This document shows, piece by piece, positions 15,113 to 23,403 of a stretch of DNA of 34,027 bases. The notes beneath the pieces are model-generated. The model made no database searches, was not told the origin of the DNA, and saw nothing but the letters and a program-made list of their open reading frames with translations. This stretch comes from Chloroflexota bacterium (lineage in GTDB: Bacteria > Chloroflexota > Anaerolineae > Aggregatilineales > Phototrophicaceae), in the NCBI GenBank assembly GCA_011523515.1, contig WTGO01000131.1, positions 1 to 34,027 of the forward strand. Direction: 5' to 3'. Position 1 is the stretch's first letter. Every line of letters begins with the position of its first letter. A program made the position numbers and the translations under genes.

Positions 15113-16011
15113 AAGACCTGCACATCGCCTTGGCTCAAGGTTACTGGACAGGCCAGCAGGAATCGACCATGGCGCTCTATCGCGATTTGGTCGCGGAGGC
15201 GGCGGCGACCGGCGCTGCGCTGGTTTGCCTGCCCGAGTTCAGCATCCTGCCTTATTTCCCCGGCTGTCGTGATCCGGCCGGTTTCGCCTGGGCGGAGCCC
15301 CTGCGCGGCGGCGTGTCTGACCGCTTTTTCAGCGAGCTGGCGCGTACGCACCGGGTCAGCCTTATCGGCAGCCTCTTTGAAATCGACGTCGATGGCAAAT
15401 TCTGGGACACCGCTACTGTCCATGACGCCAGCGGCGAGCTGTGCCATTTCACACGCAAGGTGCATATCCCGTCCGGTGACGGCTATCACGAGACCGATTA
15501 CTTCACGGGCTGCGATCAGTATCCAGTGCACGACATCGGCGCGATCAAGCTGGGGGCGCCCACCTGCTACGACCAGTGGTTCCCCGAGCTGGCGCGGATT
15601 TACGCCCTCGAAGGCGCCGAATTCATCTATTACCCGACTGCCATCGGTTCCGAGCCGACCGCGCCCGACTTTGACTCGGCGGACGCCTGGCGCACCGTGA
15701 TGCGCGGGCACGCCGTTGCCAATGGTCTTTTCATCGCCGCCTGCAACCGCGTGGGACGGGAGAATGCCGTCACCTTTTACGGCAGCAGCTTTATCTGCGA
15801 CCCACTTGGCAACATCCTTGCGCAAGCCGAGCGCGACCGCGATCAGGTGATTCACGCCCTGCTGCTCGCCGAAGTGCGTGAGCAGTACCTGGATCTGTTT
15901 CCGCTGCTGCACCAACGGCGCCCGCAGCATTACGGCCGTCTTCTGGGCGGTTACGAACCGCGGCCATCAGCGCGCTGGCAAGATACGTTGAGCAATGAAT
16001 CGAGCGACTGA
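15109..16011 (+). CDS. Carbon-nitrogen hydrolase, N-carbamoylputrescine amidase-like
   Basis: A 300-residue nitrilase-superfamily enzyme with the catalytic triad Glu43 (LPEF), Lys117 (RKVHIPSG) and Cys153 (PTCYDQWFPE). The stretches KVHIPSGDGYHETDYFTG, CYDQWFPELARIYALEGAE, YPTAIGSEP and TFYGSSFICDPLGNI closely resemble N-carbamoylputrescine amidase (AguB), which releases putrescine, CO2 and ammonia in the agmatine route. I chose the GTG at 15109, overlapping the amine oxidase stop as GTGA, with AGGGG upstream; a TTG two codons earlier is possible. The GNAT domain that is often fused to this kind of hydrolase is encoded separately in the same operon. Agmatine deiminase is not in the window. 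Other omega-amidase-like substrates remain possible. Confidence 0.85.
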   Translation: MKDLHIALAQGYWTGQQESTMALYRDLVAEAAATGAALVCLPEFSILPYFPGCRDPAGFAWAEPLRGGVSDRFFSELARTHRVSLIGSLFEIDVDGKFWDTATVHDASGELCHFTRKVHIPSGDGYHETDYFTGCDQYPVHDIGAIKLGAPTCYDQWFPELARIYALEGAEFIYYPTAIGSEPTAPDFDSADAWRTVMRGHAVANGLFIAACNRVGRENAVTFYGSSFICDPLGNILAQAERDRDQVIHALLLAEVREQYLDLFPLLHQRRPQHYGRLLGGYEPRPSARWQDTLSNESSD

Positions 16012-16012
16012 T

Positions 16013-16894
16013 ATGTCACGCATGGAATTCTACATCGTCGATGTTTTCACCATTGGCAGAAAATATACCGGCAATCAGCTGGCGGTCTATCTGGGTGACC
16101 CGCCCGCGGCGCTGATGCAGCAGCTGGCCAAGGAAATCAACTTCTCGGAGACGACATTTGTGACTTCGCCGCAGCCCGAAAATGGCGGCTACAACGTGCG
16201 CGTCTTCATGCCTGAAGTCGAGGTCGATTTCGCCGGCCACCCCGTGCTGGGCACGGCTTTTGTCATCCAGCAGGAATACCTGAAGGGGCCGATGGATGAG
16301 CTCCTGCTCAATCTCCCCATCGGGCAGATTCCAGTGACATTCGCTGAGGACGGCGTACTTTGGATGCGACAGAACCCGCCCAGCTTCGGCCATCAGTTCG
16401 CGCCTGCTGAATTGGCGAGCATCCTCAACTTGTCGGAAGACGACTTTGACTCGCGCTTTCCCATACAAGAGGTTTCGACCGGCCTGCCATTTGTGCTGGC
16501 GCCACTCGTGTCGCTGGATGCCGTGCAGCGAGCGCGCGTCAACCTGGATCGCCTGCGGGCGCTGCTCGGCGCGCACGACGCCATTGCTCCCGCTATATTC
16601 TGCGCCGAGACGCTTAACGCCGAAAACGACCTTCATGTCCGCGTTTTGGATGACATTTATGGCGCGCCGGAAGACCCGGCAACCGGCAGCGCCAACGGCT
16701 GCATCGCCGGCTACATTGTCGAGCACGGCTATTTCAGCAGCGACAAGGTATCCATCCGCAGTGAGCAGGGTTACCAGATTGGCCGTCCATCGCTGCTGCA
16801 CCTGAAGGCGTCCAAGTCAAATAGTGAAATCCTTATTCGCGTCGGCGGCCGCGTCGAATTGGTGGCGCAGGGGCAGCTGGCAGCTGACGACTGA
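16013..16894 (+). CDS. PhzF family isomerase-like protein
   Basis: This 293-residue protein has the two-domain PhzF/diaminopimelate-epimerase-like fold. PhzF itself isomerises an intermediate of phenazine synthesis, but most homologues have unknown reactions. Visible blocks are YIVDVFT near the N-terminus, INFSETTFV with the likely catalytic Glu, FAGHPVLGTAFVI and EDPATGSANGCIAGY. The start is uncertain: ATG codons at 15995, 16013 and 16022 are in frame and none has a clear ribosome-binding site. I chose 16013, one base after the hydrolase stop, since the family normally begins a few residues before YIVDVFT. No other phenazine genes are present, so a small-molecule isomerase linked to the amine pathway is more likely. 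Confidence 0.88.
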   Translation: MSRMEFYIVDVFTIGRKYTGNQLAVYLGDPPAALMQQLAKEINFSETTFVTSPQPENGGYNVRVFMPEVEVDFAGHPVLGTAFVIQQEYLKGPMDELLLNLPIGQIPVTFAEDGVLWMRQNPPSFGHQFAPAELASILNLSEDDFDSRFPIQEVSTGLPFVLAPLVSLDAVQRARVNLDRLRALLGAHDAIAPAIFCAETLNAENDLHVRVLDDIYGAPEDPATGSANGCIAGYIVEHGYFSSDKVSIRSEQGYQIGRPSLLHLKASKSNSEILIRVGGRVELVAQGQLAADD

Positions 16895-16929
16895 ATCCAA
16901 ACACATTCAATTTTGAAAGGGATTGATAG

Positions 16930-17901
16930 ATGAATTACCGCATTCTGGGCCGCACCGGCGTCAAAATATCCCCGCTCTGTTTCGGCGCCATGTCCTTCGG
17001 CGATATCGCCGACGAAGCCGAATCGGCGCGCATGTTTGACCGCTGCCGTGAGTTGGGGATCAACTTCTTCGACTGCGCCAATTCCTATGCCGGCGGTCGC
17101 TCGGAAGAAATTCTGGGCGACCTGATTGCTGATTGCCGCGACGAGATCGTGCTGACGACCAAGGTAGTATCGCGCACCGGTGCTGACGTGAATCAGGGCG
17201 GGGCCTCCCGCCGGCACATCCAGATCGCCGTCGAAGACAGCCTGCGGCGGCTCAAGACCGACCGCATCGACGTCTACTTTCTGCACCATTACGATACCGA
17301 AACGCCGATCGAGGAATCGCTGCGAGCGCTGGACGACCTGGCGCGGCAGGGCAAGATTCTCTACCCGGCGGTCAGCAACTGGTCAGCCTGGCAAGTGATG
17401 AAGGGGCAGGGCATCGCCGCGCGGCAGGGCCTGGCGCGCATCGAGTGCTTGCAGCCGATGTATAACCTGGTCAAGCGGCAAGCCGAAGTGGAGATTCTGC
17501 CCATGGCGGCCAGCGAAGATATCGGCGTCATCCCCTACAGTCCGCTGGGCGGCGGCTTGCTCACTGGCAAATATGGTCCCGAAGCCAAGCCCGACGCCGG
17601 CCGACTTATCGAAAACCGAATGTATATCAAACGCTACGGCGTCGGCGACTACTATCAGACCGCCGCCGACTTCACGCGCCACGCCCGCGAGCGCGGCCTG
17701 CATCCGGCTACACTGGCGGTCGCCTGGGTCATGGCGCATCCCGCGATCACCGCGCCCATTATTGGCGCGCGCAACCTGGCGCAGCTCGAGGCATCGCTGG
17801 CCGCGCTTGATGTGGCGATGACACCCGAGTGGTACGCTGAGATTTCGGCCATGTCTGCCACGCCGCCGCCGGCGCACGATCGTCTGGATGAGGTAGGCTA
17901 A
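16930..17901 (+). CDS. Aldo/keto reductase
   Basis: An NADPH-dependent aldehyde/ketone reductase of 323 residues with a TIM-barrel fold. The catalytic tetrad is visible: Asp48 and Tyr53 in FFDCANSY, Lys78 in VLTTKV, and His119 in VYFLHHYD. The cofactor region near IPYSPLGGGLLTGKYG and PIIGARNLAQLEASL is present. AAAGGGA seven bases before the ATG supports the start. It follows phzF by 35 bp and is probably the fifth gene of the GNAT operon. It could reduce aldehydes made by the amine oxidase, but this is a guess from position. It resembles the voltage-channel beta/YhdN-type group more than the sugar reductases. Confidence 0.92.
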   Translation: MNYRILGRTGVKISPLCFGAMSFGDIADEAESARMFDRCRELGINFFDCANSYAGGRSEEILGDLIADCRDEIVLTTKVVSRTGADVNQGGASRRHIQIAVEDSLRRLKTDRIDVYFLHHYDTETPIEESLRALDDLARQGKILYPAVSNWSAWQVMKGQGIAARQGLARIECLQPMYNLVKRQAEVEILPMAASEDIGVIPYSPLGGGLLTGKYGPEAKPDAGRLIENRMYIKRYGVGDYYQTAADFTRHARERGLHPATLAVAWVMAHPAITAPIIGARNLAQLEASLAALDVAMTPEWYAEISAMSATPPPAHDRLDEVG

Positions 17902-17967
17902 GCGCTGGCCTAAGGCCTTGGCTATCGTGTTACAATTGGTCAACAGTTTACAAATGTGAGGAATGCC

Positions 17968-18828
17968 ATGAGTTTTTCCAGTGCTTTCAGATATCCCTTT
18001 CAGAATTTGGCCAAGGTACTCAGCATTGTGCTTGTGCTGACCATCGCCTTTGCGGTCTTTATCGGCTTGATGCTGAATTCGCACGATTGGTCGCCGTTAT
18101 TGGACCAGATTAGCGCCTTGGACTCCGCCGAACACGATATCGGCGACATGGAAGCGATGGGCGCCACACCCTTTATCGGCCTGGTGGGATTGGTTGTGGT
18201 TGCTGTCGTCAGCGGTTTCTGGATCTCGGGCTACAGCGTAGAAGTCATCCGCTCAATCTGGAACGAAATTGGATACATGCCGGGTATTGACTTCGGCCGC
18301 AATCTCAAAGACGGCTTCTACCTGTTCCTGTCCAGCGTGGCTTATTGGATTCTATTCATCGTCCTGCTGGTGGTGGAGACGATCGTCCTGCAGGCGACCA
18401 GTTCGCTAGGCGCTATCAACGCCCTGCTGGTAATTGTAGGCGTCGCGGTGACGATAATCACTGGCGCCGTCATGGGCTGGGCTTACTTCGTTGGTATGGC
18501 GCGTTTCGCCGCCGAAGGCGATCACCGCGCTGCTTACCAGATTCGGCGCAATATGGGCATAGCGCGCGCCAACTGGACCAAGGGCGCGGGCTTGCTCGTC
18601 TACATGATCGCGCTTTCGATCATCTATGGCGCAATTCGCACTATGGTGGATGGCGTCTTCGGCGGCGTTGCGGGCATGTTGGGCATTACGCTGTCGGTCG
18701 TTATCTATTACCTCTTCAACCTGATGCAGCATTTCTCGACGCAGCACCTGATCGCTCAGTATGCCGTCCAAATTGGCATCGGCGGCGGGGACTACGACGC
18801 GAGCAAAGACAAGGTCGATTTCGGCTAA
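17968..18828 (+). CDS. DUF4013-like multi-pass membrane protein
   Basis: A 286-residue integral membrane protein with about six hydrophobic segments. The start AFRYPFQNLAKV and the central stretch ISGYSVEVIRSI, followed by DFGRNLKDGFYLF, match the DUF4013 family, which has no known function. I chose the ATG at 17968 because GAGG lies six bases upstream; a GTG at 17956 is possible but lacks a site. It lies 66 bp after the aldo/keto reductase and may be at the end of that operon or separate. It is convergent with the SRPBCC gene 47 bp away, with no obvious terminator between them. Confidence 0.75.
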   Translation: MSFSSAFRYPFQNLAKVLSIVLVLTIAFAVFIGLMLNSHDWSPLLDQISALDSAEHDIGDMEAMGATPFIGLVGLVVVAVVSGFWISGYSVEVIRSIWNEIGYMPGIDFGRNLKDGFYLFLSSVAYWILFIVLLVVETIVLQATSSLGAINALLVIVGVAVTIITGAVMGWAYFVGMARFAAEGDHRAAYQIRRNMGIARANWTKGAGLLVYMIALSIIYGAIRTMVDGVFGGVAGMLGITLSVVIYYLFNLMQHFSTQHLIAQYAVQIGIGGGDYDASKDKVDFG

Positions 18829-18875
18829 TCGGCGTCAAGACTGCTCAATCGTGGCGAGCTGTGGAGTTGACGAGC

Positions 18876-19343
18876 CTACTGAGGAATCGGCTGCGGCGTG
18901 GAAGACTTGCGGTCGCCGTGGCCGTCCAGGATTTGCTTGAGCGCGGCCCACTCCCGGTTGAGTACGCCTTTCAGCGTCAAGTTGAAATAGATGCCAAACC
19001 AGAAAAACCAGCGCGTGCGGATATCCAGCGTCTCTCGTATATTCGTTTGCTGACCCCGGTGATCGAAGGTAATCGTGCAAATAAAGGGGAAGCCCCAATA
19101 CGAGCCCTTCAGCTCGATTTTGCGGTTGCGCTCGTAATCGGTGACATCGCTGTTGACGAAACCGCTGCGGCCCATGATGCGGCGCGTCATCGCCACCATT
19201 GAACCGGCGCGGATGGGATCGCCGCTGGTGATGCCGACATTCTTCACATTGCGCCAGTGCACATCATTGTTGAAGTCGCCCACATAGCGAAATACCTGGA
19301 AAACCGGGCGGTTGATCAGCACTTGCGTCTCAAATTTCGGCAT
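18876..19343 (-). CDS. SRPBCC (START-like) domain protein
   Basis: This 155-residue protein matches the polyketide cyclase/START-like fold: a starting beta strand with INRPVFQVFRYVGDF, a central FVNSDVTDYERNRKIELKG and GFPFICTITFDHRG, and a C-terminal helix LKGVLNREWAALKQIL. These proteins form a hydrophobic cup for lipids or small ligands; no catalytic function can be assigned. Its last residues are polar and unstructured. AGG six bases before the ATG at 19343 gives weak start support. It lies downstream of cdsA on the same strand with a gap of about 180 bp, so co-transcription is possible but not certain. Confidence 0.8.
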   Translation of the reverse strand: MPKFETQVLINRPVFQVFRYVGDFNNDVHWRNVKNVGITSGDPIRAGSMVAMTRRIMGRSGFVNSDVTDYERNRKIELKGSYWGFPFICTITFDHRGQQTNIRETLDIRTRWFFWFGIYFNLTLKGVLNREWAALKQILDGHGDRKSSTPQPIPQ

Positions 19344-19525
19344 GGGCAGCCTGCTTTCCCTTCATCGACACCGCGCGCGCCACAATCACGCAAGACGGAC
19401 AGCCTATCCGGGCGCGGCGGCGAGCGCAGTCAACGCGTCACATTATAGCCTAAATTCAAGGTCGCCACCAAGCCGAGCCCAAGTCAACGACCGCTCACGC
19501 CTGGCGATGCCCCATCAGCCGGCAG

Positions 19526-20377
19526 CTAAAGGATTCCCACGAAGTACAAATAGAGGAAAACCCAGCTGGCCACCCAGACCAGCGCATCGATGCGGTCAAG
19601 CACGCCACCGTGCCCGGGGAAGACGTTGAATCCCGCTACATAACTGTCCTTCACGCGGAAGAAGCGTTTCATGGCCGACTCGAACAGATCGCCGCCGACC
19701 GCCAATAACGGGCCAATCAGGACCATCGGTATCAGAATCGGCTGCAGCGAATCGGTAAAGTACAGTAGCAAAAATGCCGGTATCCAGGCGCCCAATACTC
19801 CGCCGATCGCGCCTTCAACGGTCTTGTTGGGGGAGATTAAGGGCGCAAGTTTCTTCCTGCCGTAAAGTCGCCCCACGATATAGCCGAAAGTGTCCGCCCC
19901 CCAAGTGATGGCGAATACCAGGAACACCCAGATCAAGCCATCTTCAGGCTGATTGCGGATGCTTACCATAAATGCCGCCGGAAATGCCACGTAGGCGACG
20001 CCGCAAAGCGTGGTGCCCACCTGCGCCAGGGCCCGGGCCACTTGCTTCGGGTGGCGCGCGAATTCCAAGACGAATGTGCCGACAACGCAGAGCGCCAGCG
20101 CAAGCTGCCAGACATCGTGCCGTTCCAGGTAATAGGCGCTGACCACGGCGATGCCGGTTGGAATCCCGGTCAACGAACTGCCTTGTGTCTGCGTATCCTT
20201 CTCCATGACATAGAACTCAAGCATGCCGATCGCCATCACTGGCAGGATCAGAACAAAAAACAGCTCGCCGCCGGCGAACGAAACCAGGATCGCTATGGGA
20301 AGCAACACACTGGCTGTGATGAGCCGGTCGCGCAGCTCAGTAGATTCCGCGGAGTTGGTGACTAGACCCTCGCTCAT
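19526..20377 (-). CDS. cdsA: Phosphatidate cytidylyltransferase CdsA
   Basis: This enzyme makes CDP-diacylglycerol from phosphatidate and CTP, the common precursor of anionic phospholipids. The 283-residue protein has about seven to eight membrane segments and the family signature near its C-terminus (KDSYVAGFNVFPGHGGVLDR followed by IDALVW). LISPNKTVEGAIGG is the other conserved block. I chose the ATG at 20377 because GGAGG with AGGTGAC lies just upstream; starts up to 20413 are possible. In many bacteria the order is pyrH-frr-uppS-cdsA. Here cdsA is on the opposite strand and about 3 kb from frr, with the kinase gene between them. Confidence 0.95.
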   Translation of the reverse strand: MSEGLVTNSAESTELRDRLITASVLLPIAILVSFAGGELFFVLILPVMAIGMLEFYVMEKDTQTQGSSLTGIPTGIAVVSAYYLERHDVWQLALALCVVGTFVLEFARHPKQVARALAQVGTTLCGVAYVAFPAAFMVSIRNQPEDGLIWVFLVFAITWGADTFGYIVGRLYGRKKLAPLISPNKTVEGAIGGVLGAWIPAFLLLYFTDSLQPILIPMVLIGPLLAVGGDLFESAMKRFFRVKDSYVAGFNVFPGHGGVLDRIDALVWVASWVFLYLYFVGIL

Positions 20378-20426
20378 GTCACCTGCCTCCATCAGTTTGG
20401 TCGCGTCTTGCACACCAATTTTCAGC

Positions 20427-20440
20427 GGTCAGGCTTGATC
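20427..20440. promoter_or_regulatory. Second copy of the 14-bp palindromic motif
   Basis: GGTCAGGCTTGATC differs at two positions from the perfect palindrome GGTCAAGCTTGACC at 2671-2684. It lies 50 bp upstream of the cdsA start, in the divergent gap between cdsA and the kinase gene, and is followed by TCTGTCAAG, which repeats half of the motif. Confidence 0.35.
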
Positions 20441-20527
20441 TGTCAAGTTTATCCGAGCGCGCCGCCCGCCACGCGCGAGCATGGGTAAGGTGCGTTCCAA
20501 TACGCTTATGCCTGCATGTTTGGGTGT

Positions 20528-20556
20528 TTAAGCGGTCGTCATGCTTGACCTATACT
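20528..20556 (+). promoter_or_regulatory. Candidate kinase promoter with embedded motif copy
   Basis: TTAAGC (20528-20533) and TATACT (20551-20556) are 17 bp apart, a plausible sigma-70-type promoter for the kinase gene. The spacer holds CGTCATGCTTGACC (20537-20550), a two-mismatch copy of the palindrome at 2671-2684, directly against the -10 box. A protein bound there would block transcription. The leader to the ATG would be about 75 nt. Confidence 0.4.
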
Positions 20557-20637
20557 AAGGGGCGCCACAAATATCGCGCGGGCTGCATCGCCGCGTCCGA
20601 TTAACCGCGGACATACGTAACCCAATCGGTAATCGCC

Positions 20638-22848
20638 ATGTCGGAAAGTCTCATCGGCAAAGTGGTCAATGGCTACGAGATTCTGAGCCAGGTCGGTCAT
20701 GGCGGCATGGCGACGGTTTTCCTCGCGCGCCAGCGATCAATGAATCGCAACGTGGCGCTGAAGTTTCTGCCCAATGCCTTCATGAACGACGAGACCTATC
20801 TGCAGCGCTTCGAGCGCGAGGTACGGATCGTCGCGCGGCTGGAACATCGCAACATTGTGCCGGTTTACGATTTCGGCGAATTCGAAGATCAGCCCTATAT
20901 CGCCATGCGATACATGCCCGCCGGTTCAGTCGAGGAATTGCTGGCCGCCGGACGGATTCCGCTGCCTCGCATCCTCAGCATTGTCGAGCAGGTAGCCTCC
21001 GCCCTGGATTATGCGCATCAGAATGGCATTCTGCATCGCGATCTGAAGCCGAGCAATATCCTGCTGGATGATGGGGGCGGCGTCTTCATCACCGACTTTG
21101 GCATTGCCCGCATCCTGGGTGAAGGCGCCAGCACTATCACCACCCAGGGCGTGGTGGGCACGCCCAGCTATATGTCGCCTGAGCAAGCGCGTGGCGAGCC
21201 GCTCGACGGCCGCAGCGATGTCTATTCGCTGGGCGTCATGCTCTTTGAGCTGATCACGGGGCGCCGTCCCTTCGACAGCGATACGCCCTACAGTATTGCC
21301 GTGATGCACGTGACCATGCCGCCGCCCTCCGCGCGCGATGTCGAGCCCAGCGTGACCAGCGGCATCGAGACCGTAATCATGCGCGCGCTGCATAAACAGC
21401 CGGATCGGCGCTACGCCACTGCCGGTGAGTTGGCTGCTGCGCTGCGGCTCGCGGCCGATATGCCGGCGGCGGCCGCGGAACACGCCCCGGATTCGGAACG
21501 GTCGCCTGTGCCGGCGGAGCCAGCCCCAAGCCGCACGCTGGCTGGTCCCATGGATTCGCCCGCAAAGAGCGAAGACACCTCGCAGAATCTCAAGCTGCGC
21601 TTTACGCGGCGCCTGCTGCCGATACGTCAAGGGCGGCGCGCATGGGTGGGAGTCGCGGCGGGCGGCGCCATCGGCTGCCTGCTCCTGTCCGTACTGCTTG
21701 TCACCGCTGTGTCGCTGATGGGAATCGTTGCCAGCGAGAGCGGCGCCCCGGATCCAGCAACCCAAAGCGCCGCAGATGGTGATGAGACCACCGCAGCCGC
21801 AGCCGCGTCGACTCAGCCTCCCTCGACAGCGACAGCTACTCAAGCGAACGCCGATGACTCCCTGGAAGCGACGCTGGGCGCGCTGGGCGCCGCGGCTGAC
21901 GCCACGTTTACTGCAGAGACCGAATTGCGACAATCCCGTCCCACAGCCGCCAGCGCCGATATTCAGCCGGTCGGCGTTCGTGACCGGCCGACATTGCTGC
22001 CTGCTCTGCGTTCCGCCGCCGGAGAATTGGTGTATTTCGCCCGGAGTGAAACCAGCGCCGGCAGTCAGCCCAGTTTCGAGATCGCTATATTGAACCTGTC
22101 GACATGGGAGGAGCGGCGCTTCCATGCCGGCGGCAGCAGCAGCTACCCGCAGCCATCGCCGGACGGTCGCTGGATCGTCTTCCAGTCGGATCGCGATGGC
22201 GATTTTGAGATCTATATTGCCAATCGGCTCGGCGGCCAATTGCGGCAACTGACGCATAATTCGGTCTGGGATCGTTTGCCGGCCTGGTCGCCCGATGGGG
22301 AATGGATTGTCTATTCTTCCGATTCGCGCGAGGATCAAACCTTCGACCTGTACCGAATGCGGCCCACAGGGGAAGAGCGACAGCCGGTTTTCAGCGATGG
22401 CTGGCGCAACAGCCATGCGCGCTACAGCCCCACGGGCAGTTCCATCGTCTTCACAGCCGGAGAGCGGGTCCGCGATGCCAGCAGCTGGGAACTGCGGCTG
22501 CTGGATCTGGAGAGTCGAACATCGACGCTGCTCACCGCCAATGACATTCGTGACGCCTCGCCAGCATTCAGCCCGGACGGGGGGCGCATCTTGTTTGTGA
22601 CAACCATCGACGGCGCGCGCGCGCTGGCGAGCATGAATCTACAGGGTGGGGATCGCGCTGTCGTTTACACCGGGCCCGGCAATGTCTGGGCCGCCAGCTA
22701 CAGTCCTGATGGACAATTTCTGGTCGTCACCGCCACGCTTGATGGCGAGGATCAGCTTTTTCTCATGGACGCGGCGGGCGGGAACGTACAGCAGATTACC
22801 ACCACCGGCGGCGCTTACGCCTCCTGGATGCCGCCAATTGCCGCCTAG
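20638..22848 (+). CDS. Transmembrane Ser/Thr protein kinase with extracytoplasmic TolB propeller
   Basis: A 736-residue PknB-type receptor kinase. The cytoplasmic kinase domain (about 12-275) is complete: glycine loop VGHGGMATVF, ATP-binding Lys42 in ALKFLP, catalytic HRDLKPSN with Asp135, DFG at 153-155, and SPEQARG. A juxtamembrane region rich in Ala, Pro and Ser follows. A single membrane helix lies near residues 338-365. Outside is an Ala/Thr-rich linker and a TolB-type beta-propeller (about 470-735) with repeats such as PSPDGRWIVFQSDRDGD, AWSPDGEWIVYSSDS and FSPDGGRILFV. The kinase probably reports on an external ligand or wall state. No good ribosome-binding site precedes the ATG. The FHA protein encoded at 31807-33789 is a candidate phospho-Thr-binding partner. 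Confidence 0.93.
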   Translation: MSESLIGKVVNGYEILSQVGHGGMATVFLARQRSMNRNVALKFLPNAFMNDETYLQRFEREVRIVARLEHRNIVPVYDFGEFEDQPYIAMRYMPAGSVEELLAAGRIPLPRILSIVEQVASALDYAHQNGILHRDLKPSNILLDDGGGVFITDFGIARILGEGASTITTQGVVGTPSYMSPEQARGEPLDGRSDVYSLGVMLFELITGRRPFDSDTPYSIAVMHVTMPPPSARDVEPSVTSGIETVIMRALHKQPDRRYATAGELAAALRLAADMPAAAAEHAPDSERSPVPAEPAPSRTLAGPMDSPAKSEDTSQNLKLRFTRRLLPIRQGRRAWVGVAAGGAIGCLLLSVLLVTAVSLMGIVASESGAPDPATQSAADGDETTAAAAASTQPPSTATATQANADDSLEATLGALGAAADATFTAETELRQSRPTAASADIQPVGVRDRPTLLPALRSAAGELVYFARSETSAGSQPSFEIAILNLSTWEERRFHAGGSSSYPQPSPDGRWIVFQSDRDGDFEIYIANRLGGQLRQLTHNSVWDRLPAWSPDGEWIVYSSDSREDQTFDLYRMRPTGEERQPVFSDGWRNSHARYSPTGSSIVFTAGERVRDASSWELRLLDLESRTSTLLTANDIRDASPAFSPDGGRILFVTTIDGARALASMNLQGGDRAVVYTGPGNVWAASYSPDGQFLVVTATLDGEDQLFLMDAAGGNVQQITTTGGAYASWMPPIAA

Positions 22849-22861
22849 TTGCTGCTTTGAT

Positions 22862-23240
22862 CTATAGGGTTGATTGCCCGCTCGCCCGATCGGCGATCAT
22901 ACCAGCGGCAATTCCGGCCAGACCGCCAATCATCAATCCTAGCCGATTCGGCATGCCCGCCGCGGCCATTGATGCAGCGCCAGCGATCAGCGCGCAAGCC
23001 AGCATGGGCCGGCTCTTGACCAAGGGCACGACTATGCCTATGAAAGTCAAAGTCATGGCGAAATCGAGGCCCCAGGCGGCGGCGTCGCCCAGCTGCCAAT
23101 TGAGATAGAAGGGTATAGCGGAACCCGGATAAAGCCACTGACCGTGCTGACCGGGCCCCTCGGCGTGAAAATGGCGAATGACGACCGCGCTAGGTCTCAT
23201 CAGTCAGCCAGAATCCCAGCGGCGCCAGCCAGCCTCCCGC
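22862..23240 (-). pseudogene. Degraded azlC-like remnant
   Basis: The 112-residue open frame at 22862-23200 matches only the C-terminal half of AzlC, a branched-chain amino-acid exporter of about 230 residues: NWQLGD, then WGLDFAMTLTFIGIVVPLV, SRPMLACALIAGAASM and GLMIGGLAGIAAGM. The loop between NWQLGD and WGLDFA is shortened. The preceding AzlC motif FWLTDET is present at 23193-23213 but in another frame, ended by a TAG just after it, while the 112-residue frame picks up at SAVVIRHF, so a frameshift separates the two pieces. Everything upstream is missing, replaced by the frr promoter region. No azlD follows. A functional short protein is unlikely but cannot be excluded. Confidence 0.65.
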
Positions 23241-23269
23241 TTACAAAGTCCGACGTTTGACGATATAAT
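23241..23269 (+). promoter_or_regulatory. Promoter for frr-uppS
   Basis: TTACAA (23241-23246) and a perfect TATAAT (23264-23269) are 17 bp apart. The predicted start near 23276 gives a leader of about 128 nt to frr, in which I see no recognisable riboswitch. The -10 box is the best consensus match I found in the window. Confidence 0.6.
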
Positions 23270-23403
23270 AAGCAGGGTAGCCGGCGTTTGCAACCGTCGC
23301 GGACGCCGGCTGACAATTCACAAGTTCGCTTCAAAGAATCGGCAGCGCGTGTTCAAACCGGGCTCGCGTCTTCAGCGCTGTCGATTAGGATGGGACGATA
23401 CAG

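Noticed and set aside
16013..16894. PhzF as part of a phenazine cluster
   Set aside because: No other phenazine biosynthesis genes are in the window, and PhzF homologues are widespread with other, mostly unknown, roles.
17901..17923. GGCCTAAGGCC hairpin after the first aldo/keto reductase as a terminator
   Set aside because: The stem is only four base pairs, is broken further out and has no T-run.
20926..22416. Long open frame on the minus strand opposite the kinase gene
   Set aside because: It is a shadow of the GC-rich kinase gene: composition is Arg/Gly/Gln-rich with no family motif, and the plus strand encodes complete kinase and propeller motifs.
23276..23403. Leader of frr as a riboswitch or regulatory RNA
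   Set aside because: No conserved riboswitch sequence or convincing extended stem could be recognised by eye.
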